Assembly (NCBI GenBank): GCA_001780035.1
Contig: MFEY01000005.1
Span: 4,861-40,353, forward strand
Source: Candidatus Doudnabacteria bacterium RIFCSPHIGHO2_12_FULL_48_16
Lineage (GTDB): Bacteria; Patescibacteriota; Doudnabacteria; UBA920; O2-02-FULL-48-8
Direction: 5' to 3'
Length of the DNA stretch: 35,493 bases
The translations under genes were made by a program, and so were the position numbers. Positions 15,856-22,872 of the stretch are shown in pieces. Every line of letters starts with the position of its first letter. The stretch's first letter is position 1. The notes below the pieces were generated by a model that saw nothing but the letters and a program-made list of their open reading frames with translations, made no database searches and was not told the DNA's origin.

Positions 15856-15858
15856 TAT

Positions 15859-16977
15859 ATGCTAACTAAAGACGCAATAAATCAATTCTCGAACTGGAGA
15901 CAGTTCAAGGTTAAAAAAACAACAGTACGCGGCTATGACCGCGAGCTAAGAAACTTCTGCCTGTTTCTCCGCAACCCTGACATCGAGCACATCACGTTGA
16001 GCAACGTGATGGAATACCTGAACGGCATGGCAGACCTCGGATGGGACAGAAACAGCTTCGTCGGCAAGTGCATGGCACTCCGAAAATTCTTCGAATTCTA
16101 CCGGCTACAAGGTTACAAAGTAATCGACGAAGAACTGATCCCAATACCAGACAAAGAACCAAAGCTGCCTCGCGTAGCAAGTGATGAGCAGTATAAGCAG
16201 CTTGTCTCGGCAATTCCGCAAGACACCAGCGACCCACGACATATAAGAAATCTAGCGATTCTCGGTCTCCTTTGGGACACGGGAGCACGAAACGGAGAAG
16301 TATGCTCCCTTAACGTAGACGATCTAGATCTGAACGAAAAGAGAGCAATAATCCGAACAGAGAAAGCAAAGTCCCGTCGACCATTCCGAGAGATCTTCTG
16401 GACGGATGACACCAATGATTATCTAGTGCGCTGGCTTAAGAAGCGAGATCACCTTACGAAAGTCATGAAGTTCGATGAACCGGGTGCACTCTTCGTATCA
16501 GTGACTAGCGTGAAGTGCGGCGACAGGTTCTCAATCAAGGGGGTGGGCGAAATGTTGCGACGGTACTGCAACAGGGCAAAAATGCCGTACATGAACGCTC
16601 ACAGCTTCCGGCACCACCGCGGACATCACATTATCAAGAGCGGGGGGTCGACTGCAGACGTCATGAATATCCTAGGCCACGCTTCAGTGCAAAGCACGAC
16701 CATCTACACGATGATGCACGGCAAAGAGCTTGAACAGCGGGCACGTCTCTTCCTCACAGACAGTAATAAAGACTTCGCAGGAGAAAGGGAACGCGACCCA
16801 GGATTCGATGACGCACTGCAGGGTCTGGTCACATTCCTCCGGAATGAAAACCAGGGCAAAGAAGCCATCACAGTCGATGAATTCCAGCGACAGGCCGAGC
16901 ACTTCTCAAAGCATGGATTATACATGCAACGAACCCGATCCAAGACTAAAGTACCTTATCCACAGTACATAACTTGA
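15859..16977 (+). CDS. Tyrosine recombinase (phage-type integrase)
   Basis: The ATG at 15859 gives 372 residues; a GTG at 15844 is possible but lies in a hairpin. Residues about 6-90 form the N-terminal SAM-like core-binding domain. The catalytic domain carries Arg144 (TGARNGE), Lys169 or Lys171, His248-x-x-Arg251 (HSFRHH), His274 (LGHAS) and nucleophile Tyr283 (TTIYTMM), so the active site is complete. A 70-residue helical extension follows. It should catalyse site-specific integration and excision of the phage or of the island. A structured region covers its start, and a promoter for the next gene overlaps its stop codon. Confidence 0.9.
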   Translation: MLTKDAINQFSNWRQFKVKKTTVRGYDRELRNFCLFLRNPDIEHITLSNVMEYLNGMADLGWDRNSFVGKCMALRKFFEFYRLQGYKVIDEELIPIPDKEPKLPRVASDEQYKQLVSAIPQDTSDPRHIRNLAILGLLWDTGARNGEVCSLNVDDLDLNEKRAIIRTEKAKSRRPFREIFWTDDTNDYLVRWLKKRDHLTKVMKFDEPGALFVSVTSVKCGDRFSIKGVGEMLRRYCNRAKMPYMNAHSFRHHRGHHIIKSGGSTADVMNILGHASVQSTTIYTMMHGKELEQRARLFLTDSNKDFAGERERDPGFDDALQGLVTFLRNENQGKEAITVDEFQRQAEHFSKHGLYMQRTRSKTKVPYPQYIT

Positions 16978-17001
16978 CAGGAGTTGACAGGGGAATATAA
17001 T
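16974..17001 (+). promoter_or_regulatory. Consensus promoter with a second TTGACA phased by ten bases
   Basis: TTGACA (16974-16979), a 16-base spacer and TATAAT (16996-17001) form a near-perfect sigma-70 promoter overlapping the integrase stop. A second TTGACA at 16984-16989 is exactly ten bases downstream, too close to the -10 to act as -35, and may be an operator half on the same helix face. Transcription should start near 17008. Confidence 0.8.
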
Positions 17002-17024
17002 AGTAGTGAAAGGATTCACCACTA
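17001..17024 (+). promoter_or_regulatory. Operator or RNA hairpin over the start of the HTH gene
   Basis: TAGTAGTGAA (17001-17010) and TTCACCACTA (17015-17024) are inverted repeats, 9 of 10 matching, separated by AGGA. The element spans from the last base of the -10 to the first base of the ATG at 17024. As DNA it could bind the encoded regulator for autoregulation. As RNA it would put AGGA in a four-base loop. Confidence 0.55.
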
Positions 17025-17242
17025 TGCCTCTATCAACATTCAAACAAAAACAAGTTCAGGAAATGAAAGACAAAGCGGTGCGCCTGTACCAGCAGGGGCT
17101 GGACACGCGCACCGTTGCGAAGATGCTCAAGGAATTACATGGCTTCAAACGAAGCCATACTTGGGTATGGGAGGCCGTAAAAGAGCACGATAGTTTATCC
17201 ACTCCCAAGAAGTTGACAAAAACTGACAGACGAGTAAAATGA
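17024..17242 (+). CDS. Small helix-turn-helix protein
   Basis: A 72-residue basic protein. Residues about 10-53 (MKDKAVRLYQQGLDTRTVAKMLKELHGFKRSHTWVWEAVKEH) show the helix-turn-helix pattern of transposase/resolvase-type and small phage regulators: a 'G-x-x-x-R-x-V-A' turn, then a recognition helix with SHTWVW. The tail is Lys/Arg-rich. ATG 17024 is chosen since the promoter start site would fall near 17008, after the GTG at 17006. It is a plausible excisionase or repressor-like controller of the integrase module. Its stop overlaps the next small ORF as ATGA. Confidence 0.7.
   Translation: MPLSTFKQKQVQEMKDKAVRLYQQGLDTRTVAKMLKELHGFKRSHTWVWEAVKEHDSLSTPKKLTKTDRRVK
17213..17240 (+). promoter_or_regulatory. 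Promoter-like element with the same phased layout
   Basis: TTGACA (17213-17218), CTGACA ten bases on (17223-17228), and TAAAAT (17235-17240). The -35 to -10 spacing is 16, and the spacing from the second TGACA element to the -10 is six bases, both identical to the promoter at 16974. It lies within the end of the HTH coding sequence, so it would serve the downstream Schlafen-type gene. Confidence 0.45.
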
Positions 17243-17412
17243 CCATAGGATCATTGAAAAGCGAATACGCCTACTCGTCTACGAGGGGGAAAGCACAACA
17301 GGCAACAGGGCCGGTTGCGACTCCTCGCAGACGAGCAGTCGAGAATCAAAGCACGGGTGGCTTCCCCAGCACCGAACCCCCTGTGGCATTTCTTACACTA
17401 GAAGAAATATAA
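17239..17412 (+). CDS. Small hypothetical ORF coupled to the HTH gene
   Basis: A 57-residue frame whose ATG overlaps the HTH stop as ATGA, the usual layout of translational coupling, and which ends TAA. The product is Ser/Thr/Pro-rich with a basic centre (PRRRAVENQ) and an acidic end (LTLEEI). It has no membrane segment and no recognised domain. The DNA is GC-rich and contains hairpins (for example CGACT-C-CTCG with CGAG-C-AGTCG, 17318-17341), which may reflect coding bias or a regulatory RNA. It could be a small regulator or antidefence peptide, or a chance frame. Confidence 0.4.
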   Translation: MTIGSLKSEYAYSSTRGKAQQATGPVATPRRRAVENQSTGGFPSTEPPVAFLTLEEI

Positions 17413-17478
17413 AAAGTGCGGATTGTTACAAACCGAAGAGCATAAAAAAAATCTTGCCAAGAAACAAGGATAAATTCC

Positions 17479-18477
17479 ATGCAGGAACTTAATGATGAGA
17501 AACTGAAACGTCTATTTAGCAAACAAGGTTCATTGAGGGAAAATTCTTGGTTAGAATTTAAGGAATCATTTAATTGGGGTTCAAAAGATGAATATGGAAG
17601 AACCGCCGCCGCTTTTGCTAATAGAGCAGGCGGTTTTCTAGTTTATGGGATTAAAAATTCTCCAATTGAAATAGTGGGTATAAGAAATAATAATTTTGAA
17701 ATTAAAGACGAATCTAATATTACAGGATATTTTCATAGCGTCTTTTCTCCAGAAATCCACTTTGATAAATACATTGTTAAACACAAAAATAAAACGCTAG
17801 GGTTACTGAAAATATACCAGAGCGATTCAAAACCAGTTATTGCGATAAAAAATGATGGTGCTATCAAGGAATCAGAAATTTATTACAGATACAATGCAAG
17901 GACGGAAAAGATAAAATATCCTGAATTAGTTGCATTATTTCAGTTATTAGTTGAAAATGAAAGACAAAGATGGATAGATATATTGTCCAATATTTCAAAA
18001 ATTGGTCCAGAAAATTCTGGTATTTTGAATATTTTAACAGGAGAGATAAAGGGAGATAAGGGCAGTTTGATTATTGATGAAAAACTAGTACCCAAGTTAA
18101 GATTTATCAAAGAAGGTGATTTTAAACGAAAAGGTAAGCCGGTATTAAAATTAGTTGGGGAGGTTAGGCAAGCAAAATTCTCAGGATCCAAATTCAGATT
18201 AACTAATGATGCTAATGCCATGGAGGTTAGAGTAAGCGATGATTTATTATTGAAAGAGTATTCAATCGACTATGATTCATTAAGCAAAAAATTACTTAAA
18301 CGGTATTCTGATTTTAAGTTAAATCCGAAGTATCATAGAATAAAAAACGAATTGAAAAAAGATCCCAAATACCATATCGTTCGGTATCTAGATCCTAAAA
18401 ACCCAAGAAGCAGCAAAAAAGACTATTATCATCCAAGGATTTTAAAAGCATTTGATAAGTACTATACTAAAAGATAA
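17479..18477 (+). CDS. Schlafen-type AlbA_2 domain protein
   Basis: A 332-residue protein. Residues about 20-150 match the AlbA_2 (Schlafen-like) fold: LEFKESF with Glu26 and Lys28, AAAFANRAGGFLVYGI (43-58) and a later 'YYRYNARTEKIKYPEL'. The C-terminal half has a Lys-rich beta/alpha segment and no clear helicase motifs, so this is a short stand-alone form. Such proteins occur in regulators and in phage-defence islands. AAGGA lies eight bases before the ATG. The gene is markedly AT-rich compared with the phage genes before it, a sign of separate origin. It stands directly before a restriction-modification pair. Confidence 0.72.
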   Translation: MQELNDEKLKRLFSKQGSLRENSWLEFKESFNWGSKDEYGRTAAAFANRAGGFLVYGIKNSPIEIVGIRNNNFEIKDESNITGYFHSVFSPEIHFDKYIVKHKNKTLGLLKIYQSDSKPVIAIKNDGAIKESEIYYRYNARTEKIKYPELVALFQLLVENERQRWIDILSNISKIGPENSGILNILTGEIKGDKGSLIIDEKLVPKLRFIKEGDFKRKGKPVLKLVGEVRQAKFSGSKFRLTNDANAMEVRVSDDLLLKEYSIDYDSLSKKLLKRYSDFKLNPKYHRIKNELKKDPKYHIVRYLDPKNPRSSKKDYYHPRILKAFDKYYTKR

Positions 18478-18494
18478 GAAGGAAATGCCCTTAA

Positions 18495-18526
18495 AGCCAT
18501 TTTTGTTTTGTACTCACAAAATGGCT
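18495..18526 (+). other. Hairpin after the Schlafen-type gene
   Basis: AGCCATTTT (18495-18503) pairs perfectly with AAAATGGCT (18518-18526) around a 14-base loop. No T-tract follows on the plus strand, so it is not a classical terminator, though it may protect the transcript end. Confidence 0.5.
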
Positions 18527-18532
18527 AAAAAT

Positions 18533-18560
18533 TTGACTTTTTAGGAAAAGGGAGTATAAT
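18533..18560 (+). promoter_or_regulatory. Promoter ahead of a short attenuator-like leader
   Basis: TTGACT (18533-18538), a 16-base spacer and TATAAT (18555-18560). The start site would be near 18567, only about 20 bases before a terminator hairpin, and an ATG followed at once by TGA lies at about 18569-18574. Confidence 0.7.
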
Positions 18561-18584
18561 TAAGACATATGTGAATAAGTAAAG

Positions 18585-18604
18585 GCGGCGTAAGGCCGCT
18601 TTTT
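18585..18604 (+). terminator. Intrinsic terminator or attenuator before the restriction-modification operon
   Basis: GCGGC (18585-18589) pairs with GCCGC (18595-18599) around GTAAG, followed by TTTTT and more Ts. It lies between the promoter at 18533 and a second promoter-like site, so it could end the upstream unit or limit read-through into the operon. Confidence 0.65.
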
Positions 18605-18631
18605 GCTTTTTAGCTTCTTTCCTGGCATAAT
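18603..18631 (+). promoter_or_regulatory. Possible extended -10 promoter for the restriction-modification genes
   Basis: TTGCTT (18603-18608), a 17-base spacer and CATAAT (18626-18631) preceded by TGG, an extended -10 form. The start site would be near 18638, giving a leader of about 70 bases. Confidence 0.4.
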
Positions 18632-18708
18632 GTATGAAAAGAAGGTAGAAGTGATTATATCGAAACAAAGACAAAATCGATAACTGAATTATTAGATGCC
18701 TAAAATTT

Positions 18709-20514
18709 ATGACGAAGAATGAACGAAAAACTGAGGATATTGTTCGCGACCTCTTTAAGAGGTTTGTTGAAAGTATTGTCATTGAAGAACAATCCTCCGA
18801 TACTCCTAAAATTAAAAAACTCCTCTCTACGGCTTCAAAGGGTGGTTTTGGTCGTGGTAGTCCAGAATTTATTATTCAATACAAAAAAAATCCTGACTTG
18901 CTAATCATCGTTGAATGTAAGGCAGACGTAGCTAAACATGAAAGCAAAGATCATTTGCAGTATAAAGATTATGCCGTGGATGGCGCTTTACTCTATTCCT
19001 CTTATTTAGCTAAAGAATACGATGTGCTCTCCATTGCTGTGAGCGGTGAATCTGAACGAGAAATAAGAGTTTCTCATTTCCTGCAATTAAAAGGAGAAAA
19101 AAAGGCTGTAGAAAAATTTTCCAATAAACTTTTGTCACCTGACGATTATTTGCAAGGATATTTGAAGAGCCCTGAAAAATTTAGACAGGATTATGATAAA
19201 TTACTTTCTTTTTCAAAAGATCTGAACGATAAACTGCATGGATATAAGATTTTGGAAAGCGATCGGAGTCTTCTCATTAGTTGTATTTTGATTGCTTTAG
19301 AGAGTGTAGCATTTCAAAAGTCTTATAAAGAATATTCAAAAGCTGAGGATCTTGCTAAGTATCTTGTCGATACCGTGGAGATGCAATTTAAGAATTCTGG
19401 AATACAAGATCAAAAGCTAAAAATTGTAAAAGGCCGTTTTGAATTTATTAAAACAGATACCTCCCTTTCTACAAAAGATGGTGTATTGCGAGAGATCATT
19501 TCTGATATTAATGATAATATAAACACCTTTATCCGAACCCACGAATATTTCGATGTTCTTGGACAGCTTTATATTGAATTTCTTCGTTACGCAAATAGTG
19601 ACAAAGGGCTTGGTATAGTTCTAACGCCGCCACACATAACTGATTTTATGGCGCGTTTAGGAGAAGTGAACAAAGGTAGTGTTGTTTATGATAGTTGCAC
19701 CGGCACAGGCGGTTTTTTGGTTAGTGCCATGAATTTGATGGTGAATGACGCAAAAGGTGATCAAACAGAAATAAAACATATAAAGCAAAATCAGCTGATA
19801 GGAGTTGAATATCAGGCTCATATTTTTGCTTTGGCTTGTTCTAATATGTTTATCCACCAGGATGGAAAAACAAACATATTGAATGGTAGTTGTTTTGACG
19901 AAGAAATTATTCAAAAAGTTAAAGAAAAAAGACCTACTGTTGGATTGCTTAATCCACCGTACAAATCCGACAAGAAAAATGATACAGAAGAACTCGAATT
20001 TATACTTAACAATCTTGAGTGTCTTGAGCAGGGCGGAAAAACTGTAGCGATTGTGCCTATGCAGGCAGCCTTGTCGCAGACAGGTAAAATTCTTGAGTTA
20101 AAAAAGAAACTTCTCGAACAGCACACACTTGAGGCAGTTTTATCTATGCCGGAAGAATTGTTTATCAATTCTAAAGTTGCTGTCGTTTCGTGCATTATGG
20201 TGTTTACTGCAAAAAGACCTCATCCGAGTGGAAAGAAGACATTTTTCGGGCATTTTAAAGACGATGGTTTTGTAAAACGAAAGAATAGGGGGCGTGTAGA
20301 TGTGTATGGTCGATGGGATACTATCCGTGAGAAGTGGATTCGTGCCTACATGAATAAAGAAGATCTTGCCGGTCTGAGTGTTAATAGGGTTGTAAAACCA
20401 GAAGACGAGTGGTGCGCAGAGGCATACATGGAAACTGACTATTCAGTCATTAGTGACGATAGCTTCATTCAAGAAGTAAAGAAGTATGTTGCATTTAAAG
20501 TTCAGAATTTATGA
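18709..20514 (+). CDS. Fused restriction-methyltransferase protein, BcgI-like
   Basis: A 601-residue protein. Residues about 40-110 look like a PD-(D/E)xK nuclease half: SPEF (51-54) and VECK (68-71). Residues about 300-510 are an N6-adenine methyltransferase with the SAM-binding motif DSCTGTGGF (328-336) and the catalytic NPPY (415-418). It should methylate adenine and, with its specificity partner, cut unmodified DNA. Nuclease and methylase in one chain plus a separate S subunit is the type IIB/IIG (BcgI) layout rather than type I, since no HsdR helicase is present. The next gene overlaps its stop as ATGA. The gene is AT-rich like its neighbours. Confidence 0.82.
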   Translation: MTKNERKTEDIVRDLFKRFVESIVIEEQSSDTPKIKKLLSTASKGGFGRGSPEFIIQYKKNPDLLIIVECKADVAKHESKDHLQYKDYAVDGALLYSSYLAKEYDVLSIAVSGESEREIRVSHFLQLKGEKKAVEKFSNKLLSPDDYLQGYLKSPEKFRQDYDKLLSFSKDLNDKLHGYKILESDRSLLISCILIALESVAFQKSYKEYSKAEDLAKYLVDTVEMQFKNSGIQDQKLKIVKGRFEFIKTDTSLSTKDGVLREIISDINDNINTFIRTHEYFDVLGQLYIEFLRYANSDKGLGIVLTPPHITDFMARLGEVNKGSVVYDSCTGTGGFLVSAMNLMVNDAKGDQTEIKHIKQNQLIGVEYQAHIFALACSNMFIHQDGKTNILNGSCFDEEIIQKVKEKRPTVGLLNPPYKSDKKNDTEELEFILNNLECLEQGGKTVAIVPMQAALSQTGKILELKKKLLEQHTLEAVLSMPEELFINSKVAVVSCIMVFTAKRPHPSGKKTFFGHFKDDGFVKRKNRGRVDVYGRWDTIREKWIRAYMNKEDLAGLSVNRVVKPEDEWCAEAYMETDYSVISDDSFIQEVKKYVAFKVQNL

Positions 20515-21458
20515 AATTAGTACCCTTAAATTCAATCTTTGATATTGAGTACGGAAATCAATTTGATTTATATAAAATGGATTTGGACGATCCGGAAATC
20601 AGTTTTATTTCAAGAAGTAGTCAAAATCTAGGTGTTGTAGCAAAAGTCTCGAAAGATCAAAATCATGAGCCTTACCCAGCTGGTTTAATTACAGTGACTC
20701 TTGGTGGCACTTATCTCTTGAGTTCATTTGTTCAACAAGAACCATTTTATACCGCACAAAATATTAAGGTTCTTACTCCTAAAAGGGAGATGGATTTCAG
20801 GGAGAAGGTTTTCTATTGCATGGCAATCCAATCAAATAGATTTCGCTATACATCACACGGAAGAGAGGCCAATGTCACGCTCGACCACCTCTTAGTTCCC
20901 TCTGAAGTGCGAGCAAAATGGCTCAAACTGGATATTGATAAATTACTAAACATTAGTGCAAATCCAATAAGTGGTAGAAAAGTAAAACTTAGTATCGATC
21001 AGTGGCGGTACTTCAATCTAAAAGATTTGTTCAAGATAACAGGAAGTAAGACAACATCGATTATAGACTTACAAGAGATTGGTTTTGGTAAATATCCTTT
21101 TGTAACTACACAAGCCACTAATAATGGGGTGGAAGGATTTTATGCTCTTTATACAGAATCCGGTAATGTTTTAACTGTGGATAGTGCGGTTCTCGGTTAT
21201 TGTTCGTATCAACCTGAAAATTTTTCAGCCAGTGATCATGTTGAAAAACTTATTCCGAATTTTAGTATGAATAAGTACATTGCTTTATTTCTTGTAACGA
21301 TTTTTAACCAAGAACAATATCGATATAATTACGGCAGAAAAGCTAGTCAAGAAAGAATCCGGGATAGAAGCATAAAACTTCCTTCAAAAAACAACCGACC
21401 AGATTGGCAGTTTATGGAAGATTATATAAAGTCTTTGCCGTACTCGGCGAGTATATAA
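20511..21458 (+). CDS. Restriction-modification specificity subunit
   Basis: A 315-residue S-type protein. The N-terminal half opens LVPLNSIFDIEYGNQFDLY and has a target-recognition pattern (ISFISRSSQNLGV, PAGLITVTLGGTYLLSSF). The second half begins WRYFNLKDLFKITGSK, the conserved start of a second recognition domain, and ends near YNYGRKASQERIRDRSIKLP, the usual final motif. Two recognition domains predict a bipartite target, as in BcgI-type B subunits. Its ATG overlaps the stop of the nuclease-methylase gene, so the two are translated together. Confidence 0.82.
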   Translation: MKLVPLNSIFDIEYGNQFDLYKMDLDDPEISFISRSSQNLGVVAKVSKDQNHEPYPAGLITVTLGGTYLLSSFVQQEPFYTAQNIKVLTPKREMDFREKVFYCMAIQSNRFRYTSHGREANVTLDHLLVPSEVRAKWLKLDIDKLLNISANPISGRKVKLSIDQWRYFNLKDLFKITGSKTTSIIDLQEIGFGKYPFVTTQATNNGVEGFYALYTESGNVLTVDSAVLGYCSYQPENFSASDHVEKLIPNFSMNKYIALFLVTIFNQEQYRYNYGRKASQERIRDRSIKLPSKNNRPDWQFMEDYIKSLPYSASI

Positions 21459-21596
21459 TTCTGGAGCCTGATTGCACCGAGCCAAGTCGACATCACCCTA
21501 GTACCACGGTATCATAGCCCAGTTGTTTTGATTTGGTGTAATTTATATACAATCGTTTACTGCTTAGGTCTTTAATGGTTCGACAGACTGTAACAA
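21459..21596 (+). other. Junction between defence cargo and host genes
   Basis: A 138-base gap without a gene. It contains a possible promoter, TTGTTT (21523-21528), a 17-base spacer and TATACA (21546-21551), for the Nudix gene. It also has GGTTCGACAGACTG at 21577-21590, which matches 15677-15690 at 13 of 14 positions. GC content and gene style change across it, from AT-rich defence genes to host-like genes. It is a candidate right edge of the inserted DNA. Confidence 0.45.
21577..21590 (+). repeat. Direct repeat, right copy (candidate attachment site)
   Basis: This is the partner of the repeat at 15677-15690. It lies in the gap where AT-rich defence genes give way to host-like genes, six bases before the Nudix start codon. 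Confidence 0.35.
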
Positions 21597-22136
21597 ATGG
21601 AAGAAATACCGCCTACTGAATACAGAAGAGCATCAGAAATTGATGTCGCAAAAAACGTGAAGAAAATCCTTTGTAAAAATTTTGACGGTAAGCGACGACT
21701 GGTTCCAGCCAACGAGCTTATTTTTCGTCCGTCTGTTTACGCGGTCATAATCAAAGGAAATAAAATATTACTTTCACAACAATGGGGCGGTTACGATTTT
21801 CCGGGCGGCGGTATCAAGAAAGGAGAAAAAATCGAAGATGCTTTAAAAAGAGAAGTTTGGGAAGAAACCGGTGTTAAAATCAAACCGGGCGGATTATTGC
21901 ATGCAGCCGATGATTTTTTTATCGGCACCAGTTCGGGCAAATGTTTTCATTCCACTCTTCTTTATTATGGCTGCCAAAGTTTTACGGGCAAGCCAAATGC
22001 TAAGCATTTGATAGGCGATGAAAAAAGATATAGTAAGGGACCGGAATGGGTGGATTTAAATCGCATAAAGAAAATCAAATTTTATAATCCCATTGATTCC
22101 GTTGCCTTAATAACGAAAACACTAAAGAGATCGTAA
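21597..22136 (+). CDS. Nudix hydrolase family protein
   Basis: A 179-residue protein with a complete Nudix box at residues 71-93: Gly71, Glu77 and REVWEETGV (85-93), which bind the divalent metal and water for cleavage of nucleoside-diphosphate-linked substrates. The N-terminal 40 residues are an extension, and PEWVDLNRIKKIKFY near the end is the common Nudix C-terminal strand-helix. The substrate cannot be told from sequence. It is the first gene with host-like composition after the defence cargo, five bases ahead of the DUF218 gene. Confidence 0.85.
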   Translation: MEEIPPTEYRRASEIDVAKNVKKILCKNFDGKRRLVPANELIFRPSVYAVIIKGNKILLSQQWGGYDFPGGGIKKGEKIEDALKREVWEETGVKIKPGGLLHAADDFFIGTSSGKCFHSTLLYYGCQSFTGKPNAKHLIGDEKRYSKGPEWVDLNRIKKIKFYNPIDSVALITKTLKRS

Positions 22137-22141
22137 AAGAA

Positions 22142-22711
22142 ATGAAATACGACGCAATTCTCGTTTTGGGGCGGGGATTTAAACCAAAAAATTTTTTACC
22201 GAGGTTAAAGTTGGCGGGGAAGCTCTATAAATCTCAAGCAGCGCCCAAGATTTTATTGTCGGGATATTTTTGGGGCGGATTGAAACAAAAACCGAAAATC
22301 AGCGAGGCCCGGGTGATGATGGGCCACTTGCTTCGTTGGGGCGTAAAAAAACACGATATTTTGCTTGAAGAAAAGTCCCTTAACACTATCGGCAATTTTT
22401 ATTTCAGCAAAAAGTTGTTTTTGAAACCTTTGAAGCTGCGAAAACTGGCAATCATTACGAGCAAGGATCATATGCCCAAGGCCAAATATCTGGCCAAAAA
22501 GATCCTGGGCCGCGCTTTTGATTATAAATTTATCGATGACAAATCGGTAACCAGATACTATGTCACAAAGGGACATTTTGGCGTGGGTGTAATGAAGATG
22601 CTGTTTAAAAAAGTTAAAGACGGCGATGCGCATGCCGCCGCCCGAGTTTTGGCCGGTGATCAGTTATATCTTTATCATTACAAAAACAATTTGCGCAAGA
22701 TTCTTAAATAA
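22142..22711 (+). CDS. DUF218 (YdcF/SanA-like) family protein
   Basis: A 189-residue protein with the family landmarks: YDAILVLGRG at the start, a 'LLSG' strand (about 38-41), SEARVMMGHLLRWGV (about 54-68) and LLEEKSLNTIGN (about 74-85). DUF218 proteins have a Rossmann-like fold and have been linked to cell-envelope maintenance; the biochemical activity is not settled. No membrane span is visible, so it is probably cytoplasmic. The metK promoter -35 lies in its last codons. Confidence 0.72.
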   Translation: MKYDAILVLGRGFKPKNFLPRLKLAGKLYKSQAAPKILLSGYFWGGLKQKPKISEARVMMGHLLRWGVKKHDILLEEKSLNTIGNFYFSKKLFLKPLKLRKLAIITSKDHMPKAKYLAKKILGRAFDYKFIDDKSVTRYYVTKGHFGVGVMKMLFKKVKDGDAHAAARVLAGDQLYLYHYKNNLRKILK

Positions 22712-22719
22712 GGTATAAT
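22691..22719 (+). promoter_or_regulatory. Promoter of the SAM riboswitch-metK unit
   Basis: TTGCGC (22691-22696), a 17-base spacer and TATAAT (22714-22719), placing the start near 22726, just before the riboswitch. The same TTGCGC -35 with a 17-base spacer recurs before secD. Confidence 0.7.
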
Positions 22720-22732
22720 CAAGCCAATCAAA

Positions 22733-22833
22733 TATATCAAGAGCGACAGCTAGGGATTTGGCCCGTTTGAACTGTCCAGCAACCCCGGAAACCGGAAGGT
22801 GCTAATTCCAACCTCGCAAGAGGAAAGATAAAG
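22733..22833 (+). ncRNA. SAM-I riboswitch aptamer
   Basis: The order of conserved blocks fits SAM-I: TATCAAGAGCGACAGC at the 5' side of the P1/P2 region, GGGATTTGGCCC with the kink-turn region, CCAGCAACC, GGAAGGTGCTAATTCC forming P3, a short AACCTCGCAAGAGG P4-like hairpin, and closing AAAGATA that pairs with TATC in P1. It binds S-adenosylmethionine. A terminator hairpin begins directly after it and metK follows, so high SAM should stop transcription of SAM synthetase. Confidence 0.88.
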
Positions 22834-22863
22834 AAAAAACTTTCCTTTTTGGGAAAGTTTTTT
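22834..22863 (+). terminator. Riboswitch expression-platform terminator
   Basis: AAAAAACTTTCC (22834-22845) pairs with GGAAAGTTTTTT (22852-22863) around a six-base loop. The GC-containing core CTTTCC/GGAAAG plus a T6 run makes an intrinsic terminator. The metK ATG at 22873 lies just after it, so the hairpin also rules out the TTG at 22849 as a start. Confidence 0.78.
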
Positions 22864-22872
22864 AAATTCCAA

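Larger units (their letters stand above)
15411..15858 (+). other. About 450-base gap between the phage terminator and the integrase
   Basis: This stretch has no confident gene. It holds two TCTGACAA direct repeats (15419-15426 and 15480-15487), the second with TATAAA six bases after the CTGACA. It also holds a 9-pair long-range stem with internal hairpins (15518-15600), another AAGGTCGA (15653-15660), and a densely foldable region of about 180 bases (15661-15841) next to a hairpin over the integrase start. A 50-codon frame with three Cys (15717-15869) runs through it and may be chance. Position beside the integrase also makes it the obvious place for a phage attachment site. Confidence 0.6.
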
